From positions 1-56,395 of the forward strand of contig NZ_FOWK01000016.1 of NCBI RefSeq assembly GCF_900115435.1: DNA of 56,395 nt, written 5' to 3'. The notes beneath the pieces were generated by a model. It was not told where the DNA came from. It ran no database searches and was given only the letters and a program-made list of their open reading frames with translations. Position 1 is the stretch's first letter, and every line of letters starts with the position of its first letter. Below are positions 44,054 through 51,878 of this stretch, in pieces. A program made the position numbers and the translations under genes. The DNA is from Prevotella sp. tf2-5. Lineage in GTDB: Bacteria > Bacteroidota > Bacteroidia > Bacteroidales > Bacteroidaceae.

Positions 44054-44156
44054 GAAGAGCGAAACAAACTCTTCCTCCATCCTTATTATTAGAACCTTTT
44101 CGTTTGAAAAGGTCTCGGAGGTAATAATACGGATGGAAGAAAGAACCTCCAAGACC
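44054..44156 (-). promoter_or_regulatory. Leader with competing hairpins upstream of the prim-pol gene
   Basis: Four stems overlap. D: GAAGAG/CTCTTC (44054-44074). A: TCCATCCTTATTATTA (44076-44091) with TAATAATACGGATGGA (44122-44137), 15 of 16 paired. B: ACCTTTT/AAAAGGT (44094-44113), nested in A. C: GGTCTCGGAGGT (44111-44122) with ACCTCCAAGACC (44145-44156), 11 of 12 paired. C and A+B exclude one another. A third copy of the A arm (TCCATCCCATTATTTTA, 44034-44050) ends 15 nt before the start codon and could swap into the pairing. This is the layout of an attenuator or antisense-RNA-controlled plasmid leader. Confidence 0.65.
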
Positions 44157-44391
44157 TATAAAATAGTTTCTACTATAAATATACAAAAGTATTTTTTTAT
44201 ATCAATGCCCCCCGATACTTTTTTTTATTTTTTCTATCTCAGAAACCTCTCCCTGAGCTTTTTTACATGAAATATGGATTGGGAATATGGTTCTGCCCCA
44301 TACTATCGGAATTATACGGTTGATCGGTCGGCCATATCATACATAAAAATCGCATAGATAAAGCCACGCCTGTATTTCAGGAACATTAATT

Positions 44392-44423
44392 ATAATATAA
44401 TTTTTAATCTGACATGGCCAAAC
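44392..44423. repeat. 32-bp direct repeat, copy 1
   Basis: ATAATATAATT then 9 variable bases, then GACATGGCCAAAC. It lies between the serine recombinase and the prim-pol leader. The other copies are at 45542 and 45666, all of exactly the same length and orientation. Confidence 0.9.
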
Positions 44424-44522
44424 GTTTCTCTATGTTTTTTCCGACCGGAGCAAAAAAAAGTACACATCCTCAGATGGTACTCTCACTATAATTTGATTAA
44501 ATGAAAGAATTATGTCATTTAA

Positions 44523-45179
44523 TCAATTGAAAAACTCCTTTTTTACTCTCTTAATTGTAGAAATTGAACATTTAACACCTTTAGCCTTACATATTGCAAG
44601 TGTATTTGCGACACTGTAGCCTTTCTTCAAGCACTTGATTACCTCTTTATATTGTTCCTTCATCTGTTCAGGAGTTTTTACGCTCCCAACCTTGCGCCCC
44701 ATCTTAACACCTCGCTCAATGGCGAGTTTACGGCCACTATTTAGCCTAAACTTAATATTCTCTCTTTCTTTCTCGGCACAGAACCCAAGGCAACTGATAT
44801 AGATAGCCATTATGCTATCAACCTCACCCTTGTCATTCAGGATGTGCAAATTCTCTTTCTGAAAGAACACATTGATGTGCCTATCAACGCAATACTTCAC
44901 AGCCTCCAACACCTCCCATATAGCCCTACCAAAACGGCTTAACTCTGAGCAGAGAATGATGTCAATGCTGTTGGTCTGAGCATATTCAAGGCAAGCAGTT
45001 AATACTTCTCTCTCAGCATTCTTCTTTGCGCCCGAAATCTTCTCGTTAAACACCTCTACTACCTCAATTCCATTAGCAGCAGCATAATTCTTTAAATCTG
45101 AAATCTGACGGTCATTGTTTTGTCTGTCAGTAACAGAACTTGTACGGGTGTATATAACACCTATACTTTTTTTCTTCAT
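44523..45179 (-). CDS. Serine recombinase (resolvase/invertase family)
   Basis: About 218 aa from MKKKSIGV; 22 further codons upstream lie inside the promoter. The catalytic domain shows YTRTSS with the nucleophile Ser, DRQNNDRQISDL, the ISGAKKNAERE loop and ELSRFGRAIWEV, then the long E-helix (AEKERENIKFRLNSGRKLA) and a C-terminal HTH (SVANTLAICKAKGVKCSISTIKRV). Likely roles are resolution of element multimers or a site-specific switch. It is flanked by three 32-bp direct repeats. Well-formed promoter: TATCTTTG 45235-45242 with TTTG 45263-45266 (spacing 20). Confidence 0.9.
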   Translation of the reverse strand: MKKKSIGVIYTRTSSVTDRQNNDRQISDLKNYAAANGIEVVEVFNEKISGAKKNAEREVLTACLEYAQTNSIDIILCSELSRFGRAIWEVLEAVKYCVDRHINVFFQKENLHILNDKGEVDSIMAIYISCLGFCAEKERENIKFRLNSGRKLAIERGVKMGRKVGSVKTPEQMKEQYKEVIKCLKKGYSVANTLAICKAKGVKCSISTIKRVKKEFFN

Positions 45180-45234
45180 CCCGATGTATAACCCCATAGA
45201 CCTGAACCAATTTAGAACATTATCTTTTCTCCTG

Positions 45235-45266
45235 CAAAGATACAAAAATTAAATAACATAACCAAA
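45235..45266 (-). promoter_or_regulatory. Promoter of the serine recombinase
   Basis: Minus-strand TATCTTTG (45235-45242) and TTTG (45263-45266), spacing 20 nt, 56 nt before the start codon. Confidence 0.7.
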
Positions 45267-45541
45267 TAAATCAAAGAATTTTTTGAAACTATTTATGATG
45301 GCTCAAACAACTTGTTTATAGATTTATTTGAACCACATTTCAATATGGCCTAATTAGAAAATCGGAAGTACCCCTCCCTATGTATGACCTATGCCTTTAG
45401 AGGTTCCCTTCCTCCCATATTACCCTCACCCCCTACCCCTCAAAAATATAATGGTCAAATCCTCATAAAAAGTCTATCCCATATTTTCATTATTTGGAGG
45501 ACATCATCTGCCTGGAACCACATGAGCTAAATAAATCGGGG

Positions 45542-45573
45542 ATAATATAATTATTCCTCTGAATCGGCCAAAC
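45542..45573. repeat. 32-bp direct repeat, copy 2
   Basis: ATAATATAATTATTCC then TCTGAATCGGCCAAAC. Same length and orientation as copies 1 and 3. The interval 45246-45781 holds copies 2 and 3 and otherwise no gene. Confidence 0.9.
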
Positions 45574-45665
45574 AAAACCTTATTAATTTTCGGGAATCCC
45601 TTATTTTTTCAACATTCCTGAAATTCCTGTCTGAGAACAGTGAAGGCAGATTATATTAACTGCTC

Positions 45666-45697
45666 ATAATATAATTAAATTCTTGAAATGGCCAAAC
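45666..45697. repeat. 32-bp direct repeat, copy 3
   Basis: ATAATATAATTAAATT then CTTGAAATGGCCAAAC, 84 nt upstream of the first LRR gene. The shared pattern is ATAATATAATT-N5-TCTGA-N3-GGCCAAAC with small variations. Confidence 0.9.
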
Positions 45698-45781
45698 TTT
45701 TAACAAGAAAAGATGCCGATTTCTTTTCCTTTTAACTATTTATAATTGGTAAGGCAATTATACCTGCTACCATAATATAAG

Positions 45782-46330
45782 ATGCTTAGAAACAGTTATA
45801 ACCTATTGCAATATGATGATTTAGAAAAATGCTTGGAAGTAATCTATACTACCACTGACGGAGCAATCGTTAGTCCACGTCTGCCTGAAAGAGATTACAA
45901 CAACAAGATTGTCATGAACGCCTACTGTAATGGTGTTGGCAAATTGATTTTCGCAAAAGAGATAACAAGCATTCCTGCATGGTTTTTGTCAGAGTGCGAC
46001 AATCTTAAATCAATTGTCCTACCTCCAACCTGTAAAGTAATCCATGACCATGCTTTTTTCAACTGTCGGAATTTGGAGAGCGTAAAACTCGGAGGCGTAA
46101 GAGTTGTCAAAGAATACGCATTCGCAGGAACAGGACTAAAAAAGATAAAGATACCCCCTACCTGTCTTTACCTTTCATCTTTTGCCTTTTACCACTCAAC
46201 GCTACAGGTGGTAAAATTAAAGAACCCAACGGCTGCATACCGTTACTTTGATGCTTATGCATTCGGTAAATTAGTAAAAATGCAAGGGATTAGTAAATAT
46301 GATGATTTCAGTCAAACAGCATTCGGTTAA
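45782..46330 (+). CDS. BspA-like leucine-rich-repeat protein 1
   Basis: A 182-aa protein of LRR_5 (BspA/Treponema type) repeats: LIFAKEITSIPAWFLSECDNL, LKSIVLPPTCKVIHDHAFFNC, LESVKLGGVRVVKEYAFAG and LKKIKIPPTCLYLSSFAF, each quoted in part, with the usual x-x-A-F-x-x-C turn. There is no signal peptide or anchor, so unlike surface BspA proteins it should stay in the cytoplasm. It starts a plus-strand run of three short genes opposite the recombinase. Confidence 0.82.
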   Translation: MLRNSYNLLQYDDLEKCLEVIYTTTDGAIVSPRLPERDYNNKIVMNAYCNGVGKLIFAKEITSIPAWFLSECDNLKSIVLPPTCKVIHDHAFFNCRNLESVKLGGVRVVKEYAFAGTGLKKIKIPPTCLYLSSFAFYHSTLQVVKLKNPTAAYRYFDAYAFGKLVKMQGISKYDDFSQTAFG

Positions 46331-46339
46331 GATAAATAT

Positions 46340-46507
46340 ATGGGAAAAAGAGTAAACAGAAAAGTCAGTGAGATAACACGGCGTAAAATATCGTTAAGTC
46401 TAAAGGATTATTACCGTAATCGGTGGTCAAAGGCTGCAAAAGAGCAACGCAGCTTAAAACTTAGTAACAGCCTTAAAGAATATTGGAAGACCATCCCCCA
46501 AATATGA
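46340..46507 (+). CDS. 55-aa NUMOD3-like basic peptide
   Basis: ATG at 46340, TGA at 46505-46507. The sequence (KVSEITRRKISLSLKDYY, then RSLKLSNSLKEYWK) fits the NUMOD3 DNA-binding motif, S-E-x-T-R-x-K-I-S-x-S-L-K, which is normally found as tandem copies in homing endonucleases. Here it stands alone: no GIY-YIG or HNH domain is present. It is very basic. It begins 9 nt after LRR1 and ends 25 nt before LRR2, with a further ATGA overlap into an 11-codon frame that runs to the LRR2 start. Confidence 0.6.
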   Translation: MGKRVNRKVSEITRRKISLSLKDYYRNRWSKAAKEQRSLKLSNSLKEYWKTIPQI

Positions 46508-46531
46508 TAGAAAGATTAGACCCAAACTGCA

Positions 46532-47047
46532 ATGAGTAACATTTTACATTATACATCAACCAACGGAAAAATTGTTCCTATTGGTAACAACTGTGGAGAA
46601 ATCGGCAATAAGATAATATTACATACATACAGGGAAGGTGTTGGAACCATTGTTTTCAGAGATGAGTTACAGATAATCCCTGTAGGCTATTTCAAGGGTG
46701 CAGAGAATCTTGAAACTATCACTATTCCTAAATCAGTCGGAATGATTGAGAAGGGAGCATTTGAGGATTGTCATAACCTAAAGACGGTCAAACTTCAAGA
46801 AGGATTGCTTGCAATAGGTGAACGGGCATTCAGCAGGACAAATCTTGATAAGATTGTTATTCCCTCATCAGTGATAATAGTTGGCTCGTATGCGTTCAGC
46901 TATTGCTCCAAACTCGTAAAGGTAGATTTCCGTAAACCCAAATCCAACTGTCTTATTGGTTCACGCTGTTTCCATTCAAGCCCCACTGAAATAGAACATG
47001 CATGGTTTAACAATTGGTTTAGTCGTACCTCCTTTGATAGATTTTAA
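46532..47047 (+). CDS. BspA-like leucine-rich-repeat protein 2
   Basis: A 171-aa LRR_5-type protein, about four repeats (ENLETITIPKSVGMIEKGAF, HNLKTVKLQEGLLAIGERAF, LDKIVIPSSVIIVGSYAFSY). It shares with LRR1 the N-terminal NYKIVM/IGNKIIL plus G-V-G-x-L/I-x-F module, so the two are paralogues. No signal peptide. A terminator follows at 47088-47130. Confidence 0.82.
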   Translation: MSNILHYTSTNGKIVPIGNNCGEIGNKIILHTYREGVGTIVFRDELQIIPVGYFKGAENLETITIPKSVGMIEKGAFEDCHNLKTVKLQEGLLAIGERAFSRTNLDKIVIPSSVIIVGSYAFSYCSKLVKVDFRKPKSNCLIGSRCFHSSPTEIEHAWFNNWFSRTSFDRF

Positions 47048-47087
47048 ACACAGCAAAGTACGGGTCAAATAAATAGCATATAATTGT

Positions 47088-47130
47088 CACCCCTGCAGAT
47101 GCGCTAAACAGCCATATACAGGGGCTTTTC
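47088..47130 (+). terminator. Terminator of the LRR run
   Basis: CCCCTG (47090-47095) and CAGGGG (47119-47124) form a stem followed by CTTTTC. The rest of 47131-47314 shows no gene. Confidence 0.6.
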
Positions 47131-47314
47131 AATATATAAACTCACTAATTAATTCGTATAAAATAGACTCATTTGTAGGGATGCAAACCAAGGATTATGT
47201 AAAATTCCCACTATTGCAGAATCATTAGAAAGGAGGCTTATTAGGTTTAACAGCTTCAATAGACTAAAAGCAACATTGCATCCTTATTACCAACTCATCA
47301 TTAAAACATTTTAC

Positions 47315-47599
47315 TTAGACACTAAATGCTTCAACATGAGATGATGCAAGAAATTTGTTTATATCGCTCTGTGAATACCAAAACTTATCTTTGACTTTGG
47401 AATAAGACAATAAACCATCATCCCGATATTCTTTGAGAAGTTTATCCTTTATACCAAGTAGTTCCTTTATTTCTGCATTCGTATATACTTGTTTGGTTGA
47501 TCTGGAAGCAACAGCTTTCAAGTCCTCTCTCAATGCCTTTAGTTCCTCTTTTAGTGACATGAGGTCTTCCATTTGTATCAATACATAGTTATTCTCCAT
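47315..47599 (-). CDS. Excisionase-like helix-turn-helix protein (element 1)
   Basis: A 94-aa protein with an N-terminal coiled coil (SLKEELKALREDLKAV) and a MerR/excisionase-type winged helix (TNAEIKELLGIKDKLLKEYR, then KDKFWYSQSDINKFL). It is a close paralogue of the proteins at 52417 and 52778. In such elements this gene sits near the integrase and favours excision, or regulates the element. Minus-strand TATCTTTG at 47617-47624. Confidence 0.82.
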   Translation of the reverse strand: MENNYVLIQMEDLMSLKEELKALREDLKAVASRSTKQVYTNAEIKELLGIKDKLLKEYRDDGLLSYSKVKDKFWYSQSDINKFLASSHVEAFSV

Positions 47600-47684
47600 A
47601 TTTTTATTTTTTGATGCAAAGATACAAACTAAAAACCGATGTTCTCAAAGTAGGTAAACATCGGTAAACATAACTTTATTCTTG

Positions 47685-48485
47685 CTACTTTAGATATTTC
47701 GTACGGAAATCATTTAGCTTCTTATTGTAACCAATGCTCTTTTTAAAACGTGAAGCAGTTGATTTCAATTTATCTGCATCAACCCCAAACGCCTTTTGAG
47801 TAACAGTCCATTCCGGGAATCCACGTGAGAGAATCAAGATAAGACATACCAAATCAATAATAGAGCCTTTCCACTGCATTTTATTCTTGGGTTCGTCATA
47901 CCTTCTCTTTGATGAAAAGAAATATTGAAACTCATCAAAAGAATAGTCAAAATTAATTAAACCTCTTGTCGTTAATTTAACATATATGTCCTTAGCTTTA
48001 TCAAGCGGTAAGCTAATGTTATAATAATAATTCTTCTTTGTTTCGTGTATCGCCAAAGTGAGCAAATAACCTCGTACTTCTTTCGCATAAGACATGATAC
48101 TTTCTGCGAGATAAATATGTAATCCTATCTCTGTAGTCACCCATAACCTATAGTTTGCATTTTCCTCCCATGCCTCCCATATAATTTCATCAGTCAAATG
48201 CTCAAAATAAAAAGTCGGTTCCTTATTTGTTTGAATCCTTGCTATGTCCGAACGTAAAGAAGAAATAATCTCTTGTTCTTTATTTATAATTGCATCTAAC
48301 TTCTGTATATATGTCTCAGGAATGAAGTCAGACATCCGCTTACGTATCAAAACATCAAAAAGAGAATCGTCTATTGATTCTTTAAAATACCTATCAAACA
48401 AATCGTCCATAGCCTCCTTAACTACCTCAATCCTCTGCTCATCAGACAAGGTAATCATCTCTATAAAATCGTCTAACGTTTTCAT
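47685..48485 (-). CDS. Hypothetical protein beside integrase (RteC-like layout)
   Basis: A 266-aa protein, all-helical in appearance, with an acidic N-terminus, a central aromatic region (FYFEHLTDEIIWEAWEENAN) and a C-terminal stretch ending WTVTQKAFGVDADKLKSTASRF. I recognise no family with confidence; its C-terminal half and its position next to an excisionase and integrase are reminiscent of RteC, a regulator of excision in Bacteroides conjugative transposons. The stop is TAG and is followed two codons later by TAA, so read-through would add only two residues. Confidence 0.65.
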   Translation of the reverse strand: MKTLDDFIEMITLSDEQRIEVVKEAMDDLFDRYFKESIDDSLFDVLIRKRMSDFIPETYIQKLDAIINKEQEIISSLRSDIARIQTNKEPTFYFEHLTDEIIWEAWEENANYRLWVTTEIGLHIYLAESIMSYAKEVRGYLLTLAIHETKKNYYYNISLPLDKAKDIYVKLTTRGLINFDYSFDEFQYFFSSKRRYDEPKNKMQWKGSIIDLVCLILILSRGFPEWTVTQKAFGVDADKLKSTASRFKKSIGYNKKLNDFRTKYLK

Positions 48486-48678
48486 CTATATGACCAAATA
48501 ACTTTTAAAAACACTCACAAAAGTAACGTTTTTAAACTGAAAGAAAGAATAACATCTTCAGATTTATCATTTTTTATATTCTATCGGATTAAGAAATAAC
48601 ATAATAATACCCATAAAACAATTTGTAGTCTTACGGGGGTTATTAACAACATGCACATCAAGCACGCCATTAAAGAAT

Positions 48679-49989
48679 TCATGAAATCAAGTTGAAATTT
48701 AGTTTGGATTGCACCTCATGCTCTAAGGTATCAGGCATAAACTTGGCATAGACCTTTTCAGTCACTAAGACACTACTATGCGCCATCAAACGGCTTATTA
48801 CATGAATATCAACACCTTTATTCAATGCCCACACAGCAAAGGTATGTCTTGCTACATGCATAGTCAGGTTAAACGGCAAGTTCATCTTGTCGCCTAATGT
48901 CCGTAAGCTTGTAATAATTGCCCTATTTTTATTAAGGCGTTTGCGTTTCCTCTCCTCTTTGTTCTGCAAGTCAAAGTCATCATCAAGTAGCCCAAAGACA
49001 AAGCGGTGTCCACCTGTTCTGATTTTCCATTGTTTCAAGATGTTAATTGCATTGTCATTCAAAGGTATTTCGTGATATTTGTCACCTTTAAATAGCACCT
49101 TACGTAAAGAATGCTTTGTAAAGTCAACACTTCGCCATTCAAGTGTAATAAGGTCAGAAATACGCAATCCACATGCATTAAGGGAAAAGAGGAACATATC
49201 CATAAAGTCGCGAGTACGTGGATATTTTACAATGTCACGTAAGCCTATAAACTCTTTCACCTGCTGCTCTGTCAGATAATGCACCTCATCCCCTTCATCT
49301 TCACCTAACTCTTTCTTAGTTGGTAAGTAGAGGTCACAAATCGCTTCTGCTATACTCGCATCAATCAGTTTATCTATTACAGCTCTCTTTGCAGCCTTCA
49401 TTATCGGTGTAAGACACTTATTAATGGTACTATTGAGATTCCCCTGCTTTTGCCTCCAAAAGATATATTCCTTCACCATATCTACAGTCAATTCTGAAAT
49501 GAAGATACTATCCTCACCATAATGCTCTGCTAAGAATTTTCTAAACTTGTTAAACCCACATAATGCATTATCACGCACACTAATACCTATCTTTCCCAAC
49601 TTATAGCGTTCTTCAATAGTATCAGTTGCATAAGCAACAAAGTCTGTATCAGGCGATTTACCCATCGGCCGACCTTGTACAATAGCTCTTAGAGAGTCTA
49701 TAGTCAATCGTTTGCTCTTCTGCATATAATCGTAGACTGCATTATCAAGAGATTGTTTCTTCCTTTGAATCTGATTAGTAAAACGTGCGTATTGTGGATG
49801 TTGCTTTGATATTTGTCGTTTGTCAGCATTCCAATACTTTTCTTCAATCCATACTCCTGTGTCTGTCTTAGCGTGTTTTGCACCAAGAACATAATCAAGA
49901 TAGATTGCAAACCTGCCGTTCTTGTCGGCATTACGGTCAGTTCTCAAATAGAACTTACCTTCAATTTTTGGTGTTCTTTTACGTCCCAT
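48679..49989 (-). CDS. Tyrosine integrase of the element
   Basis: A 436-aa phage/transposon-type integrase: an N-terminal AP2-like arm-binding domain, a SAM-like core-binding domain (about 105-210), and a catalytic domain with Arg in GLRISDL (about 272), Lys in FKGDKYHEI, HVARHTFA (HxxR, about 381), and the MAHSSVLVTEKVY box with the Tyr nucleophile. It lies 307 bp from attR and probably recombines the 24-bp cores. Minus-strand TATCTTTG at 50050-50057, 61 nt before its start. Confidence 0.94.
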   Translation of the reverse strand: MGRKRTPKIEGKFYLRTDRNADKNGRFAIYLDYVLGAKHAKTDTGVWIEEKYWNADKRQISKQHPQYARFTNQIQRKKQSLDNAVYDYMQKSKRLTIDSLRAIVQGRPMGKSPDTDFVAYATDTIEERYKLGKIGISVRDNALCGFNKFRKFLAEHYGEDSIFISELTVDMVKEYIFWRQKQGNLNSTINKCLTPIMKAAKRAVIDKLIDASIAEAICDLYLPTKKELGEDEGDEVHYLTEQQVKEFIGLRDIVKYPRTRDFMDMFLFSLNACGLRISDLITLEWRSVDFTKHSLRKVLFKGDKYHEIPLNDNAINILKQWKIRTGGHRFVFGLLDDDFDLQNKEERKRKRLNKNRAIITSLRTLGDKMNLPFNLTMHVARHTFAVWALNKGVDIHVISRLMAHSSVLVTEKVYAKFMPDTLEHEVQSKLNFNLIS

Positions 49990-50181
49990 TTCAGTTAATT
50001 ATTATTGTTAATACTCATATCTGCAATCGCGCTAATGCTCTGACGGGTGCAAAGATACTAACAATAAATAATGCCGCCATTGAGTAGTAAACATCGGTAA
50101 ACATCAATCTATACTACCTTAAATCCTGCAAAAACAGTTACTATCCCATTTTTACGGATATGACATCACTATAACGTTGAT

Positions 50182-50197
50182 TTTGGGGACAGCTATT
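50182..50197. repeat. Right arm-type repeat
   Basis: TTTGGGGACAGCTATT, matching 39058-39073 with one mismatch, 99 bp inside attR. Confidence 0.65.
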
Positions 50198-50216
50198 ACG
50201 CTATAAAATACAAAAA

Positions 50217-50257
50217 AAGAGGATGACAGAGATTCTCTTTGTCCCCATCATCCTCTT
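50217..50257 (-). terminator. Minus-strand terminator inside attR
   Basis: AAGAGGATGA on the plus strand (50217-50226) pairs with TCATCCTCTT (50248-50257). On the minus strand the stem is followed by TTTTTTTG. It follows the FNEDEY-TAA core by about 40 nt on that strand, as expected for a restored gene 3' end. Confidence 0.75.
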
Positions 50258-50295
50258 ATTTTGCTTGCTTTTAAAAGCTTTTTAGTGCTGAAGAT

Positions 50296-50319
50296 GCTTA
50301 ATACTCGTCCTCGTTGAAA
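50296..50319. repeat. Right attachment-site core (attR)
   Basis: GCTTAATACTCGTCCTCG then TTGAAA; the direct repeat of 38986-39009. On the minus strand an open stretch of about 37 codons (from a TGA near 50411) runs into FNEDEY-TAA here, but only the last few residues (TT, then FNEDEY) match the left copy. It is probably the displaced 3' end of a host gene; the gene is not recognised. Confidence 0.7.
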
Positions 50320-50421
50320 TGTAGCGACGTAGTTGAAAACCAAGCAGTTGTACTACCCACTTCATTTATTGATCGTTGTATTTGGACGTAAAAGTCCGTA
50401 AATAGTCATACAGCATCATCG

Positions 50422-51513
50422 TTACATAATTCTTCGAGTCTTTTGAGGATCTGAGAATGCATATATCCCCGTCTCATATCCGACCCTGCCTAATGCAATC
50501 CATTTATTAATACCTTCCACTTCGGACCAAGCAGTAAATTTACGCTGTATGTCTCTTGCACTCATGCGTGCTTCTGGTGAACGTCTCCATACTGCAATTG
50601 GTATCAAGATATTATTTGCAAAAGTATCTGCCATACGCTCTTCTGGACTCTCTTTACTATAGTTCTCAACATTTAAGTGTGGCTCTTCTGGGCTTGTTTC
50701 AAGATGTCCAAGTTCGTGTAGAACATTAAATGCAAAACTGTCAATTCTGTTATAACGATTTGTTACAATAATACAAGGAATACCATCTTCTATATATGAA
50801 TATCCATCAATTTTTGTATGCTCAACCTTTGTTTTGCATTCTACAAACTTGATTCCATATTCACTACAGAGTCTTGTCACTCTTTCAATTGTGTTTATAT
50901 TCTCCGTAAAAACAGAATTCAACTTTTGAGCTAACTCATTATTTAAAGTCGGATTATATGTTCCAGAGACTTTAGTGTTTCGCGCTATATCTCTCGCTAA
51001 TAGCACCCATGTATTAACCATTCTTTCATCAACATCACTTTTGTCGGATCTACGGAAATTGCCGTTAGCGAAAGCAACTTGCATCTCTGCTGCAGAATTA
51101 GACTTGCAATGAGACTTTATTCCTTCTAGTTGTCTTGTAAATGTAAGAGTTATAAGTCCAAATGCCTTTAAAAGTAAATGCAAATCAACAACCTTATTAT
51201 ATTCTTCAAGTTCATTTGCAGCCTTCTGTTCCTCAATTCCACGCTGGCGGATAGACTCCAAATCACATTCATATTGTGACTGAGCTGCCATCAATACCTT
51301 TGCAGGCAAACTAATGGCACTCTCAATCTTAACGGCAAGTTCTGCCGTCAATGCACGCTTTCCACCAAGCACTTCGCTCAAGTGAGATGCCTGAACGCCA
51401 AGCATCTTAGCGAATTCCTTCTGACTAATTCCGCGTTCTTCAAGTTCTGGCTTAATCATCATTCCTGGATGTACAGCCATGAACGGTACAGGATTCTCAT
51501 TTCTTGTTGCCAT
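50422..51513 (-). CDS. HigA-type antitoxin with fused ImmA/IrrE metallopeptidase domain
   Basis: A 363-aa protein. An N-terminal VapI/HigA HTH (about 14-70: HPGMMIKPELEERGISQKEF, MLGVQASHLSEVLGGKRAL) is joined through a helical middle to an ImmA/IrrE domain with HELGH (about 260) and the downstream EERMAD Glu. Its start overlaps the toxin stop by 17 nt. Fused HTH plus protease forms are known in type II systems and in phage induction (ImmR/ImmA); the protease part may remove the antitoxin or a repressor. Confidence 0.88.
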   Translation of the reverse strand: MATRNENPVPFMAVHPGMMIKPELEERGISQKEFAKMLGVQASHLSEVLGGKRALTAELAVKIESAISLPAKVLMAAQSQYECDLESIRQRGIEEQKAANELEEYNKVVDLHLLLKAFGLITLTFTRQLEGIKSHCKSNSAAEMQVAFANGNFRRSDKSDVDERMVNTWVLLARDIARNTKVSGTYNPTLNNELAQKLNSVFTENINTIERVTRLCSEYGIKFVECKTKVEHTKIDGYSYIEDGIPCIIVTNRYNRIDSFAFNVLHELGHLETSPEEPHLNVENYSKESPEERMADTFANNILIPIAVWRRSPEARMSARDIQRKFTAWSEVEGINKWIALGRVGYETGIYAFSDPQKTRRIM

Positions 51514-51820
51514 AGTGAGTATTATCTAAACATAAAACTGTAATTCTGATTCCGCCATCAAACTCGCGGAAAAGTATCCGCTCCACCATTCCATTTATAA
51601 CTCTGATGGAACTAAGGCCATTTGTTCCAGATAGTTGCTCATAGTGGAGGAAAGAGATAGAACGAAGGTCGCAGGCACAATCTACTGTTCGTAAGTAAGT
51701 ATAAGCAGTGGCGAGGGCTTTCATAAACTTTGCGTTTCGAGTATACTTCTTGTATTTGCTATTGCGACCCGTAGTTATCAATTCTTCTAAATCCTTATCA
51801 TCGAAGACTATTGTCATCAT
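51497..51820 (-). CDS. HigB-type toxin (RelE superfamily)
   Basis: A 107-aa protein; the true start is either this Met or the next. It resembles Bacteroidota HigB/RelE-like toxins: TIVFDDKDLEELI, LRSISFLHYEQLSGTNGLSSIRV and the ILFREFDGGIRITVLCL core. Such toxins cut mRNA on the ribosome. Order toxin first, antitoxin second, typical of higBA. A palindromic operator overlaps its promoter. Confidence 0.85.
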   Translation of the reverse strand: MMTIVFDDKDLEELITTGRNSKYKKYTRNAKFMKALATAYTYLRTVDCACDLRSISFLHYEQLSGTNGLSSIRVINGMVERILFREFDGGIRITVLCLDNTHYGNKK

Positions 51821-51840
51821 AATCTTTCATAATTTGGGCG

Positions 51841-51878
51841 CAAAGGTATAAAATAATTCCCAAATTCGGGAATTATTT
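51841..51878 (-). promoter_or_regulatory. higBA promoter with palindromic operator
   Basis: Minus-strand TACCTTTG (51841-51848) is preceded by the perfect 11-bp inverted repeat AAATAATTCCC/GGGAATTATTT (51851-51861 and 51868-51878, 6-nt spacer). The antitoxin HTH would bind here and repress. The interval to 52125 otherwise shows no gene. Confidence 0.75.

Larger units (their letters stand above)
38986..50319. mobile_element. Integrated element of about 11.3 kb
   Basis: Bounded by 24-bp direct repeats (attL/attR, 1 mismatch), with 16-bp arm-like repeats just inside each end. The integrase gene lies next to the right end and an excisionase-like gene two genes away. It carries replication and recombination genes plus cargo (zinc-ribbon proteins, LRR proteins), and is AT-rich against the core. 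No mobilisation (relaxase) or conjugation gene is seen, so it probably depends on another element for transfer. Confidence 0.75.

Noticed and set aside
45341..45380. Possible fourth copy of the 32-bp repeat (ATATGGCCTAATT)
   Set aside because: Only the GGCC and A/T words agree; length and order do not match the other three copies.
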